Source of the DNA: Desulfonatronum thiosulfatophilum
GTDB lineage: Bacteria > Desulfobacterota > Desulfovibrionia > Desulfovibrionales > Desulfonatronaceae
Length of the DNA: 64,000 nt
NCBI RefSeq assembly: GCF_900104215.1
Contig: NZ_FMXO01000013.1
Span: forward strand, 1 to 64,000
Direction: 5' to 3'
Within the stretch, counting starts at the first letter, position 1. The number at the start of each line of letters is the position of its first letter. Under the pieces are notes generated by a model. That model searched no databases, was not told the origin of the DNA, and saw only the letters and a list, made by a program, of their open reading frames with translations. The translations under genes and the position numbers were made by a program. This document shows positions 7,585 through 16,431 of the stretch, in pieces.

Positions 7585-10218
7585 TCAAGTACGCAGACGA
7601 TCTTGGACTTCAGCCAGAAGGCTTTTGATGTGAAAGGGTTTGCGAAGACACTTGCAGCCGTGTTTCCCGGCTTCCTCCACCTCTTCCCGCGAGGCCATGC
7701 CCGTAATTGCTATGACAGGCAAGGTCGCCCCACTGCGGCGAACCTCACGAAGGAGGGTCAGACCGTCCACAAAGGGCATTTTGATATCCATCAACATGAG
7801 GTCGAAACTGCCCTCCGCCAGGCGTTGCAGCCCCTCCCTTCCGTTTTCCGCGGTGACCACGATCATGTTTTCGTTCTCCAGGGCTTCCTGAAGAACCCGG
7901 CGGATGTGTTCCTCGTCGTCCACCACCAGAATTCTGGGACGAACAGCCATGATTAGCGGGCAAGAAGGTCCCGAGGTGGAATTCTCCGGGCGCAATGCCG
8001 TGATGTCCACCGGCAACTCTACGGTAAACGTGGTTCCTTTACCAACTTCGCTTTCTATTTCGATCTTGCCGAAATGATTGTTAACGATGCCTATGGATGT
8101 GGAAAGTCCCAAACCGGTTCCCTTGCCCTGCTCCTTGGTGGTGAAAAACGGGTCGAAAATCTTTTTGAGATTGTCCTTGGAAATACCAACGCCCTGATCC
8201 TGAATCTTGACGAGAATGCCTCGCCCCTCACGAATCATTTGTGTGGAAACTGTAAGGTCGCCACCGGATGCTTCCATGGCATGCTGGGCATTAATTGACA
8301 GGTTGAGGAAGACCTGTTCCAACTGGTTGGGATCGGCCTTGATGGGGATCATCTGGGGATCATAGTTCTTGCGGATGTTAATGGCATGCTTTCGATATCC
8401 AGTATTCATCAGTTCCAGCACCCGATCCAAAACAGCATGAACGTCAACGGATTGCAGCTTCGGCGGACAAGGCCGGGCAAAGTCCATCAAATTAGTAAGA
8501 ATTTTACTGATTCTCTCGATTTGTTCGGAAATCAGGGCTAGCTCGCCTCTGCGTTTTTCATCCTGCTCCTTGCATTCCATCAGCTGAGCCCGGGCGGAGA
8601 TGATCGCTAAAGGATTGTTAATCTCATGGGCGGCTCCGGCTGCCAACTGCCCTACAGCGGCCAAACGTTCCGCCTGAATGAGCTGGAGATTAACCTGTTG
8701 ATTATTCCATAAAGCCAGGGCCAAATCTTCCTGCTTGGCCTGGAGACGTTCCAGAAGCATGACGTTTTCAATTGTTGATCGGAGCATCTGGGCGATCTGT
8801 AAAAAATTCGTCCAGACCTCCCCACCCTGGTCCTGTGCATCTTGTTGCAGGGAAATGACCAGTTCTGCAAAATATGTTTCAGGATCTCCGAAACTGTAGA
8901 TTGTGAACGGAGAACAGGCGTTCGGGGTGATAGTCCGCGTGTCCAGCATTCTCAGTTTATAATTCGCCAAGACTCTGCGCAGTTCAGCAGGCAAACTCTG
9001 ATCTTCATGCTCCCATACGGGTTCCCCGTCGTGGTTGGTGAAGCAGAGCAATTTCCGACGTCGACCACCGTCGACCCAGACTATGCCTTCCAATTCATGA
9101 GTTTGATGGTCAATGGCATAAAAGATGCCGATAGGGACGGAGGAAAAACCTTTAAAAGCTAGGGCCACCTCTGAGAATAGTTCCTGTCTGGTACGCACGG
9201 TCCCAAGCTGGATCCCTAATTTTCGGGATAACGTCAGACAAGAATTCAACTTGGAAAGCGTCTTGTTCTTGGAGTCAAGGTCAAGGCCCAGCTGGGACAG
9301 CTTGCGATTCGCACCCTGTATAACGTCATGAAAAATCATGTCCAAATCGTTTTCCAGGTTGAAAAAAGCGGCCTTTCCTTCATATTCCCGGATCGCCTCC
9401 TGCTTGATGCCAGCGAAGTCCTCCTGACTCAGATCGAGTGCGTTCAGTAATGTTGAAGACATTGTTTTCATATCGAGCCAGCAGGGCTGCTCACAAAACA
9501 AATCCCTGGCTACGGAGTTGGCCAAAGCAATGATATTTCGGATTTCCCAGTTCAGGGAAGCTGTGTTCGTGGCGTAAAACTTGTCGTGATGCATCCAGAT
9601 ACAATCCACCAGCGAGTTCGGCAGGTTCCATGACTCCGCGAGAATTTTTCCCGCCAAACAGTGGGTTGTCCCCAGAACCAGTTGTTCGGCTTCCTCTGAA
9701 GACAGGCGTTTTTCATCACGAACCTCTTCAATACTCAGGGCTGCATCCGGAAAAACATCCATGATCACCACTTTTCCGATATCATGCAGCAAACCTCCGA
9801 CAAAGGCCGTCTCCTGAAGCTCGGGAAAGGTTTTTTTGGCCAGCAGCCGAGCTATAATCCCGGTCATCAGGCTATGAGTCCAGAGCGATTTAAATTCGGC
9901 TTGTACCCGTTGGGAAACATCCGGGAGGTACTCTCTGATCAAAACACCTAAGAGAGCACATCGAACCTGGGTTAACCCGGCCAGGGCCACGGCTTGATTG
10001 ACCGTGCCGACCTTGCTGCGCAGGCCGGTCTGAACGTTGTTCACCAATCTCAAGATCCTGGCCGTAAGCACCGGATCGGATTCCATGATCCGAGATAATT
10101 GCCCAATGTCGGCATCGTCTTGCATGGAAAGGGTCAAGGCCTGAACGGCCACGGTGGGTAACGTGGGCAATTCTTCGATTCTGCGAATCATCGAGCGCAT
10201 GCCGGCCGGGTCCGCCAT
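7585..10218 (-). CDS. HDOD-domain hybrid histidine kinase with C-terminal receiver
   Basis: A soluble-looking 877-residue signalling protein. Domains in order: HDOD (about 10-205, IEELPTLP and LLHDIGK), a coiled segment and a possible GAF-like region (about 330-490), HisKA ([12 protein letters not shown], His near 531), HATPase_c (N box [26 protein letters not shown]) and a canonical receiver (VVDDEEH, phosphoacceptor in LMDIKMP near 811, Lys in RKPF). HDOD domains occur in proteins for cell-cycle, motility and second-messenger control but usually lack hydrolase activity. The ATG at 10218 has AAGAAGGA about 8 nt upstream and was preferred to the ATG at 10251. It has no transmembrane segment, so it should sense a cytoplasmic cue. 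Its coupled neighbour is the FlhG-like ATPase. Confidence 0.88.
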   Translation of the reverse strand: MADPAGMRSMIRRIEELPTLPTVAVQALTLSMQDDADIGQLSRIMESDPVLTARILRLVNNVQTGLRSKVGTVNQAVALAGLTQVRCALLGVLIREYLPDVSQRVQAEFKSLWTHSLMTGIIARLLAKKTFPELQETAFVGGLLHDIGKVVIMDVFPDAALSIEEVRDEKRLSSEEAEQLVLGTTHCLAGKILAESWNLPNSLVDCIWMHHDKFYATNTASLNWEIRNIIALANSVARDLFCEQPCWLDMKTMSSTLLNALDLSQEDFAGIKQEAIREYEGKAAFFNLENDLDMIFHDVIQGANRKLSQLGLDLDSKNKTLSKLNSCLTLSRKLGIQLGTVRTRQELFSEVALAFKGFSSVPIGIFYAIDHQTHELEGIVWVDGGRRRKLLCFTNHDGEPVWEHEDQSLPAELRRVLANYKLRMLDTRTITPNACSPFTIYSFGDPETYFAELVISLQQDAQDQGGEVWTNFLQIAQMLRSTIENVMLLERLQAKQEDLALALWNNQQVNLQLIQAERLAAVGQLAAGAAHEINNPLAIISARAQLMECKEQDEKRRGELALISEQIERISKILTNLMDFARPCPPKLQSVDVHAVLDRVLELMNTGYRKHAINIRKNYDPQMIPIKADPNQLEQVFLNLSINAQHAMEASGGDLTVSTQMIREGRGILVKIQDQGVGISKDNLKKIFDPFFTTKEQGKGTGLGLSTSIGIVNNHFGKIEIESEVGKGTTFTVELPVDITALRPENSTSGPSCPLIMAVRPRILVVDDEEHIRRVLQEALENENMIVVTAENGREGLQRLAEGSFDLMLMDIKMPFVDGLTLLREVRRSGATLPVIAITGMASREEVEEAGKHGCKCLRKPFHIKSLLAEVQDRLRT

Positions 10219-10354
10219 GGGATCGTCCTTCTTCATACGTTCATGAAGCATATGTGAACTCCAAATCCAATAGGTGAGATGGGGTCGTCAATTCAGCATC
10301 GACACGAGCTTTGCCACCGCCACTTTCCCTGATGTGATTTCAATTCACACACCA

Positions 10355-11263
10355 TCAGCCAATGCTCATCTTCCGCAAAGCCTGATACAGAGCCTGGGTG
10401 CCATCACGACCATGCCCCAAAGCCGAAGCCTCTTTATATATCCGTTCCACCAGATCCAGACCCGGCAGACGGATGCCCATGCGCCGGGCTTCTTCTAGAG
10501 CGATGCCCATATCCTTGATGAAATGATCGATCATGAAGCCCGGAGCAAAGTCACCCTTGAGGATGCGGGGCGCGAGATTTTCCAGAGACCAGCAGTAGGC
10601 GGCGCCCTTGGTGATGGACTCCAGCACCTTGGTGGGATCAAGTCCGGCTGCCGCTGCATAAACCATGCTTTCGCAGACGCCGATCATGGTGCCGGCAATG
10701 ACGATCTGGTTGCACATCTTTGCATGCTGCCCGGCCCCGGCCTGTCCCTGATGGACGATGTTCCCCCCCATAAGCCGGAACAGCGGCAAAACCGCCTGAA
10801 ACACCGCGTCGTCCCCTCCGACCATGATGGACAGCTTGGCATTTCGCGCTCCCACATCCCCTCCGGAGACAGGCGCATCCAAAGCAAAAGCCCCCTGCCC
10901 GCGGGCGGCATCGGCAATCTCCACGGCCAGACTTGGACTTGTCGTGGTCATGTCCACGCTGACCGCTCCTGACTTCAGACCCCGCAAGACCCCCTGCTCT
11001 CCAAAATAAACCTCACGTACATCCGGAGGAAAGCCGACAATGGAAAAAACCACGTCCGAATTATGGGCAACTGCCATTGGGGATTCGGCCCAAACCGCGC
11101 CTTTGTCCAGCAAAGCCTTGGCTTTGGACTTGGTCCTGGTGAACACGGAAACTTTAAATCCGGCATCCAGCAGGTGCCCGCACATGGACAAGCCCATCAC
11201 TCCCGTCCCGATCCAGCCGATCCGGGTGATTTCATGCGATACGGGCGTCAACTTATCCGTCAT
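10355..11263 (-). CDS. NAD(P)-dependent beta-hydroxyacid dehydrogenase
   Basis: A 302-residue member of the 3-hydroxyisobutyrate dehydrogenase/tartronate semialdehyde reductase family. It has a Rossmann motif GWIGTGVMGLSMCGHLL, the substrate-binding DAPVSGGDVGA block, and the catalytic Lys in GAGQHAKMCNQ. Arg or Thr at the end of the second strand (VFTRTKSKA) suggests NADP(H) preference, as in glyoxylate/succinic semialdehyde reductases; this is inference. A strong AAGGAGG precedes the ATG. No linked pathway gene fixes the substrate. Length and domain order are normal. Confidence 0.9.
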   Translation of the reverse strand: MTDKLTPVSHEITRIGWIGTGVMGLSMCGHLLDAGFKVSVFTRTKSKAKALLDKGAVWAESPMAVAHNSDVVFSIVGFPPDVREVYFGEQGVLRGLKSGAVSVDMTTTSPSLAVEIADAARGQGAFALDAPVSGGDVGARNAKLSIMVGGDDAVFQAVLPLFRLMGGNIVHQGQAGAGQHAKMCNQIVIAGTMIGVCESMVYAAAAGLDPTKVLESITKGAAYCWSLENLAPRILKGDFAPGFMIDHFIKDMGIALEEARRMGIRLPGLDLVERIYKEASALGHGRDGTQALYQALRKMSIG

Positions 11264-11663
11264 GTTTTCCTCCTTGAATGAAATTCAGCCCAGCATGGAA
11301 CAGACGCCAGGCCAAAAACAACCCATGCTCCAGATGCATGTGATAAACAGCTACCCATGAAAGCAGTTACCCTTGAAAAGAAAACGTCCAGACCGCAAAC
11401 GATGCAGCCTGGACTTGAAAAACGGCAAGGTAAGCTATGAACAAGATGGTATGCCCCAAACCATATATAACCCATTCGCCGTGTAAGCTTGACGAGTTTA
11501 TGGATAACTGATCAAAAATTTGCGGCAATGGCCTGGATACCCGGTCGCAGGCATGATGTGCTTGAAAAAGCTTACCCATTGAAGTCATTCCCGCGAAGTC
11601 GGGAATCCAGTTTAAGGAAATTCGCAGGCTGTGCCCGACTTTTTGAAGCAGTTACGCTTCAGG
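11264..11663. other. Intergenic region between mrp and the dehydrogenase gene
   Basis: About 400 nt with no credible gene. It contains one REP-like hairpin (11587-11606) but no clear promoter. Confidence 0.5.
11587..11606. repeat. REP-like palindrome
   Basis: ATTCCCG and CGGGAAT arms around CGAAGT, flanked by GTC and CCAG. It belongs to the same class as the palindromes at 21171-21190 and 41048-41067. Confidence 0.6.
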
Positions 11664-12533
11664 CTATTCCTTGCCTGTTTCTCCGGACGCCTCGGCCATG
11701 GCCAGAATTGGCTTAATGATTCGATTCATGGCCTGGGCAGTGGGGCCCTCCTGGTGCACGCGCAAAAACGCGAACCCTTCGTCTCCGGCCCGTACCACCT
11801 CCGCATCCAGGGGAATGCGGCCCAAAAACGGCACGCCGGTCTCACGGGCAAGGGCTTCTCCCCCGCCGCTACCGAACACGTCGTCAACCTCTCCGCATTT
11901 GGAGCAGATATGACCGCTCATGTTTTCCACGATGCCCAGGACCGGATTGCCCACATCCGCGCAGAAGGTCACGGAACGGCGCACGTCGTCCACAGCCACA
12001 CCCTGGGGCGTGGTGACGATCAAGGCCTTGGCTTCGGGACCCAGCAACTGGAGCACGGAAAGAGGTTCGTCGCCGGTTCCCGGAGGGCAGTCCACCACGA
12101 GAAAATCCAAATCGCCCCAGCGCACGTCACGGAGAAACTGCTTGATCATGCCCATCTTCACCGGACCGCGCCAGATCACCGCCTCCCGGTTGCTGGGCAG
12201 CAGGAACCCCAGAGACATGACCCATAGATTAGGGCCCGCATTGATCGGTTCCATGCGGTCTGCATCGACCCGCGGTCGTTCTCCTGACAGGCTGAGCAGC
12301 CTGGGAACGCTGGGACCATGCACGTCCACATCCAACAACCCGGTTTTCTTACCGGCCATGGCCAATGCCTGGGCCAGGTTCACCGCTACGGTGCTTTTTC
12401 CGACGCCTCCCTTGCCGGACAAGACAACGATCTTGTTCTTGATCCGGGCCAAGTTAGCCTGTAAAATCTTCTCTTCCTCGCTCGGACCGCTGCAATCCTT
12501 GCCCGAACAGGATCCGCACGCATGATCGCCCAT
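11664..12533 (-). CDS. mrp: Mrp/Nbp35-type P-loop Fe-S cluster carrier ATPase
   Basis: A 289-residue MinD-like ATPase of the ApbC/Nbp35 family that binds and delivers [4Fe-4S] clusters in the cytosol. It has the deviant Walker A SGKGGVGKST, LLDVDVHGPSVPRLL, VVDCPPGTGDEPL, and the bridging CxxC (HICSKCG) that holds the cluster between two subunits. The N-terminus (CGSCSGKDC within the first 15 residues) resembles the cysteine-rich N-terminal cluster site of eukaryotic Nbp35, which E. coli Mrp lacks. CAGGAG lies 8 nt before the ATG. No Fe-S assembly genes are adjacent. Confidence 0.93.
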   Translation of the reverse strand: MGDHACGSCSGKDCSGPSEEEKILQANLARIKNKIVVLSGKGGVGKSTVAVNLAQALAMAGKKTGLLDVDVHGPSVPRLLSLSGERPRVDADRMEPINAGPNLWVMSLGFLLPSNREAVIWRGPVKMGMIKQFLRDVRWGDLDFLVVDCPPGTGDEPLSVLQLLGPEAKALIVTTPQGVAVDDVRRSVTFCADVGNPVLGIVENMSGHICSKCGEVDDVFGSGGGEALARETGVPFLGRIPLDAEVVRAGDEGFAFLRVHQEGPTAQAMNRIIKPILAMAEASGETGKE

Positions 12534-13105
12534 GTGCCATACTCCTGAAGTCAGATGTTAAAGTATTCGATGCTTATGGCTGAAACCATTCACCTGAAAT
12601 GGATGAGTCTCAACCATCAAGCTTCAAGTGCCGGTCGCGCCGTGGCCTACCGTGCCATTCGTGTCCCAACCCGTTGTCATAGTTGCCAAGCCACGAATGC
12701 GGCGAACATACGGCAGGCTATCGGATACGTCCAGAGCAAAAAAATTACCTATTCAATCAGTGTGCAACCTTCAACTGCCGTCAACAAGACAGGTCAACCC
12801 TACGTCAAGAATTGAGGCGATATCGCCGAAAAATTCACGGACTTGGTAGATTCGTGCAGTTAATGATAATCTTTGCTTTCTCATTTTCCGAAAAAATTGG
12901 CCCATCATGCTCACTGAAGGTACATCATGATGAGGTTTGGCTTTCAATGAGATTACGCTTGACATTACGGAAAAAAAACAGTGGGAAAGGTGGCGGCGCT
13001 TCATTGCCGATAGTTCGGGAATGATATAATACAAAGTTCACAACAGGACAGAATCACATCATCTTTCCTCAACAAGGAAGTCCCTTTCGGGAGGATACAA
13101 AAATC
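12534..13105. other. Intergenic region upstream of nitronate monooxygenase
   Basis: 570 nt between the divergent mrp and nitronate monooxygenase genes. Short reading frames exist (for example 86 codons from 12555), but composition is not gene-like and no product is recognisable. No RNA gene or repeat is evident. Confidence 0.45.
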
Positions 13106-14203
13106 ATGACGTTTCCCAGTTTATCTTTCGGGGATATGATTGCCAAAACGCCAATCGTACAAGGCGGGATGGGCGTCGGCATTTCCCTTTCCGGTCTATC
13201 ATCGGCCGTGGCCAACCAAGGCGGCATTGGCGTCATCTCTGCCGCCATGATTGGCATGAACGAGCCTGACCTTGCCAAGAATTACACCCAAGCCAATATC
13301 CGGGCCTTGCAAGATGAGATTCGCAAGGCCAAGGCAATGACCAAGGGGATTCTTGGCGTGAACATCATGGTCGCTCTGAGTAATTTTGCCGATCTGGTCC
13401 GCACCTCTATCCAGGAGCGTATCGACATCATCTTTTCCGGAGCCGGGTTGCCCTTCGACCTTCCGAAATATCTCACGGAAGATTCTCACACCAAACTTGT
13501 GCCCATTGTCTCCTCCGGCCGCGCAGCCGCCATTATCTGCAAGAAATGGATATCCAAGTTCAACTATGTTCCGGATGGCTTTGTCGTCGAAGGCCCCATG
13601 GCCGGCGGCCACCTGGGCTTCAAGGCGGAACAGCTGGACGATCCCGAGTTCCAGCTCGAAAACTTGGTTCCCCAGGTCATCGAAGCGGTGAAGCCTTTTG
13701 AAAGAGAACATAACCGCTCCATCCCCGTGATCGCGGCCGGAGGCATCTTTTCCGGAGCGGACATCTGCAAGTATCTACGAATGGGCGCCGCCGGCGTCCA
13801 GTTGGGAACCCGCTTTGTCGCGACCCACGAGTGCGATGCGGACATGGCCTTCAAACAGGCCTTCATCGACGCCAAGGAAGGCGATGTGACCGTGATCAAA
13901 AGTCCGGTGGGCATGCCTGGACGGGCGCTGAAAAATGTTTTCCTGGATGATGTGGATGAAGGCAAGCGCAAGCCCTTTAAATGCCCCTACCACTGCATCG
14001 TCACCTGCGATATCAAGAAAAGTCCGTATTGCATTGCCCAGGCTCTGGCCAACGCCAAGAAAGGGCGCATGAAACTGGGCTTCGCCTTTGCCGGTCAGAC
14101 AGCGCACCGGGTGGACAAACTGCTCTCGGTCAAGGAATTGATGGATTCCCTGGAAGCCGAATACAACGAGGCCTGCGCAGGACCGGCTCCTACCGGAAAC
14201 TGA
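13106..14203 (+). CDS. Nitronate monooxygenase (2-nitropropane dioxygenase family)
   Basis: A 365-residue FMN-dependent TIM-barrel enzyme that oxidises alkyl nitronates. The N-terminus has TPIVQGGMGVGISLSGLSSA, the middle has the glycine-rich EGPMAGGHLGF with the family's conserved His, and the phosphate-binding part has VIAAGGIFSGADICKYLRMGA with GVQLGTRFV. The C-terminus carries four cysteines within 21 residues (CPYHCIVTCDIKKSPYC), which I recall from anaerobe versions; a metal or redox role is only conjecture. GGGAGGA lies 10 nt before the ATG. FabK-type enoyl-ACP reductases are related, but the His-containing motif favours the nitronate group. Confidence 0.88.
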   Translation: MTFPSLSFGDMIAKTPIVQGGMGVGISLSGLSSAVANQGGIGVISAAMIGMNEPDLAKNYTQANIRALQDEIRKAKAMTKGILGVNIMVALSNFADLVRTSIQERIDIIFSGAGLPFDLPKYLTEDSHTKLVPIVSSGRAAAIICKKWISKFNYVPDGFVVEGPMAGGHLGFKAEQLDDPEFQLENLVPQVIEAVKPFEREHNRSIPVIAAGGIFSGADICKYLRMGAAGVQLGTRFVATHECDADMAFKQAFIDAKEGDVTVIKSPVGMPGRALKNVFLDDVDEGKRKPFKCPYHCIVTCDIKKSPYCIAQALANAKKGRMKLGFAFAGQTAHRVDKLLSVKELMDSLEAEYNEACAGPAPTGN

Positions 14204-14293
14204 GCGCCTCAACCAGATCAACCTGAAGACGATTGTTCAAGCCTTTCTGAATGACGGGCTTTCTTTTAGTTCTGAGTTTCTAAAAAACATCAA

Positions 14294-14323
14294 GACGGGG
14301 GACTGGTCCCCCGTCATTTTTTT
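14294..14323 (+). terminator. Rho-independent terminator after nitronate monooxygenase
   Basis: A perfect 9-bp stem GACGGGGGA / TCCCCCGTC with a CTGG loop is followed by ATTTTTTT, 90 nt past the stop codon. Confidence 0.9.
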
Positions 14324-14727
14324 CGCCGGGGCCGACGTATGTTGCACTAAGCATGTGAAGCCGACCCGGTGGACGCAGAGTTTTGCCTCTTGTATTCATA
14401 GAGGAAAAAAGATAGAGCCGCGTTGAGCTTTGGCGGCGCTTTCCCCACAGTTCAGAAATTTGCCGTTGCGAACCTTTACTGGGAGCACTCGGCACAACTT
14501 CATGCAAACAATAATTACGTCGGCTTTTTCGCCGGTCTTGACGGAGCCAATAAGAAATGGACGATGGCAGTAGTAGTACCCGAAAATCTCAACCTCCCTC
14601 AGCCTTGCCCAATGGTCCTCAAAGGACGCCGCGCCACGCTGGAACGTTCCACTTGTAAATCTTAGATCGTTCCTGTCCGGGTTTACCTCCGCCGCGTCCC
14701 TCATGACCACGGGCTTGGAGGCAACCC
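14324..14727. other. Leader/intergenic region upstream of mgtE
   Basis: About 400 nt. I looked for an M-box (ykoK) magnesium riboswitch on the plus strand and could not recognise its conserved blocks. An 80-codon frame from 14423 looks non-coding. Only the GGAGG before mgtE is clear. Confidence 0.4.
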
Positions 14728-16098
14728 ATGAAAGATCCTCTCCTCATCAATACTCTGCGTGCGTATATTGACGCCGAAAATCCCATAGCACTGCGGGATT
14801 ACTCTGCGTCCCTGCACCCGGCTGACTTGGCCGACTCTCTGGATGAACTGACGCCGAAAGACGCGTCTTACGTTCTGGAGACATTATTTTCTCATCAGAG
14901 CGCGGAAGTGCTCGGCCAGCTAGATTCGGACCTTCAGATGGACATCGTACTCCGGATGTCCGACCCCCGACTGGCGGATATCATCACGAACATGTTCTCC
15001 GACGAGCGGGTGGACCTGATCCAGCTCCTGCCGGAGGAACGGCGCCAGAATGTTCTGCGTCTGCTGGCCAGGGCCGAACGTGAAGACATCATCCGCCTGG
15101 GAGCCTACGAGGAAGGGACTGCCGGGGCGATAATGACCTCGGACTATGCGGTGCTCAAGCCCACGCTGACCACCCGCCAGGCGCTGGACAAGCTGCGCCT
15201 GGAAGCTCCCGACAAGGAAACCATCTACTATGCCTATGTAATTGATGAACAACGTCGATTGCTGGGCCTGATCTCCCTGCGCGATTTGATCATGGCCACG
15301 CCGGAAAGGAAGGTCGAGGAGATCATGCGCCGCGATCCAGTTCGCGCCAATGTCGCCGACGACCAGGAAGACGTGGCCAAGACCATGGCCAAATATGACA
15401 TTCTGGCCCTGCCGGTGACCAACGGCAACGACGCCCTGGTCGGCATCATCACCTTTGACGACGTGCATGACGTCATTGAAGAGGAAGCCTCGGAAGACTT
15501 TCACCGCATGGGATCCATTGCCGAGGGATTCGGACCGTCGGCATCCGACCTGAGTGGGTTCAAGCCGGCGGATATATATTATCTCTTCCTGAAGCGCGTG
15601 CCCTGGCTGCTGGCCCTGGTCTTCGTGAACATCTTTTCCGGCGCCGGCATTGCCTTTTTTGAAGATACCATCCAGGCTGTGGTTTCCCTGGTATTTTTCC
15701 TACCGCTGTTGATCGGAAGCGGCGGCAATGCGGGTTCGCAGTCCGCCACGTTGATGGTCCGCGCCCTGGCCACGGGTGAGGTGCACATGAAGGATTGGTT
15801 CAAGCTGCTCGGCAGAGAGATCATCATCGCCCTTGCCATTGGCCTGTGCATGGGCTTTGCTGTCTCCCTGATCGGCATATTTCGGGTCGGTCCGGATGTG
15901 ACCGTAGTGGTCGCCTTGAGCATGATTACCATTGTGCTCATGGGCTGTCTGATGGGGATGTCCCTGCCCTTTCTGCTGACCCGCCTGAAACTGGACCCGG
16001 CCACGGCCAGTGCTCCGCTGATCGCCTCCCTGGCCGACATCGCCGGCATCGTGATCTACTTCGGCATCGCCACCTGGTACCTGGGCCTGCAGTACTGA
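14728..16098 (+). CDS. mgtE: Magnesium transporter MgtE
   Basis: A 456-residue Mg2+ channel of the inner membrane. Domain order is standard: the N-terminal superhelical domain (about 1-130, LHPADLADSLDEL), two CBS domains (about 135-260) and five transmembrane helices (about 285-456). The pore block GSGGNAGSQSATLMVRALA and the last helix ADIAGIVIYFGIATWYLG match the family. The cytosolic N and CBS domains close the pore when Mg2+ is abundant, so regulation is largely in the protein. TTGGAGG lies before the ATG. No riboswitch was recognised. It converges with the acyl-CoA synthetase gene across a repeat-filled gap. Confidence 0.96.
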   Translation: MKDPLLINTLRAYIDAENPIALRDYSASLHPADLADSLDELTPKDASYVLETLFSHQSAEVLGQLDSDLQMDIVLRMSDPRLADIITNMFSDERVDLIQLLPEERRQNVLRLLARAEREDIIRLGAYEEGTAGAIMTSDYAVLKPTLTTRQALDKLRLEAPDKETIYYAYVIDEQRRLLGLISLRDLIMATPERKVEEIMRRDPVRANVADDQEDVAKTMAKYDILALPVTNGNDALVGIITFDDVHDVIEEEASEDFHRMGSIAEGFGPSASDLSGFKPADIYYLFLKRVPWLLALVFVNIFSGAGIAFFEDTIQAVVSLVFFLPLLIGSGGNAGSQSATLMVRALATGEVHMKDWFKLLGREIIIALAIGLCMGFAVSLIGIFRVGPDVTVVVALSMITIVLMGCLMGMSLPFLLTRLKLDPATASAPLIASLADIAGIVIYFGIATWYLGLQY

Positions 16099-16119
16099 CC
16101 GCGGATTCCCATTCGACGC

Positions 16120-16161
16120 AATCTCAATCGCAATCGCAATCGAAATCGAAATCGAAATCGA
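16120..16161. repeat. Hexanucleotide tandem tract (AATCGM), left arm
   Basis: Seven consecutive 6-nt units: AATCTC, AATCGC twice, AATCGA four times. It is the inverse complement of the tract at 16381-16410, so the two arms could pair. It lies 21 nt past the mgtE stop. Confidence 0.9.
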
Positions 16162-16243
16162 TTGTACCACGAAGACCACGAAGTAACACGAAGGCTGGAG
16201 TCAATGAAGATTGAATCCACCCTTCGTGGTGAAAAAACGCCAT

Positions 16244-16267
16244 GTGATCAAGCAATAACTTGATCAC
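16244..16267. terminator. Perfect 9-bp palindrome between mgtE and the acyl-CoA synthetase gene
   Basis: GTGATCAAG and CTTGATCAC around CAATAA. It lies midway between the two inverted hexamer tracts and has no T-run on either side, so a terminator role is uncertain. The rest of 16099-16431 holds direct CCACGAAG-type motifs (near 16168-16195) and their inverse (CCTTCGTGG near 16220), but no gene. Confidence 0.45.
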
Positions 16268-16380
16268 GCCGCATTCCGGCGCGGTGCTTTACTTCTCGAG
16301 GAAATACATGCCGCCACTGGGGTGCGGCGGTCCCGGAACCATACATCAGACACCTCGGCTGGGCAGTTGCAATTTCGAAC

Positions 16381-16410
16381 TCGATTTCGATTGCGATTTC
16401 GATTGCGATT
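16381..16410. repeat. Hexanucleotide tandem tract (KCGATT), right arm
   Basis: Five 6-nt units: TCGATT twice, GCGATT, TCGATT, GCGATT. It is inverted relative to 16120-16161 and lies 21 nt from the stop of the acyl-CoA synthetase gene. Confidence 0.9.
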
Positions 16411-16431
16411 TTTGTTCGTTACGGCTTACTG

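Noticed and set aside
14423-14665. 80-codon frame upstream of mgtE
   Set aside because: No recognisable protein features or good ribosome site; it lies in what is more likely the mgtE leader.
14324-14727. M-box magnesium riboswitch before mgtE
   Set aside because: None of the conserved M-box blocks could be recognised; a covariance-model search would settle it.
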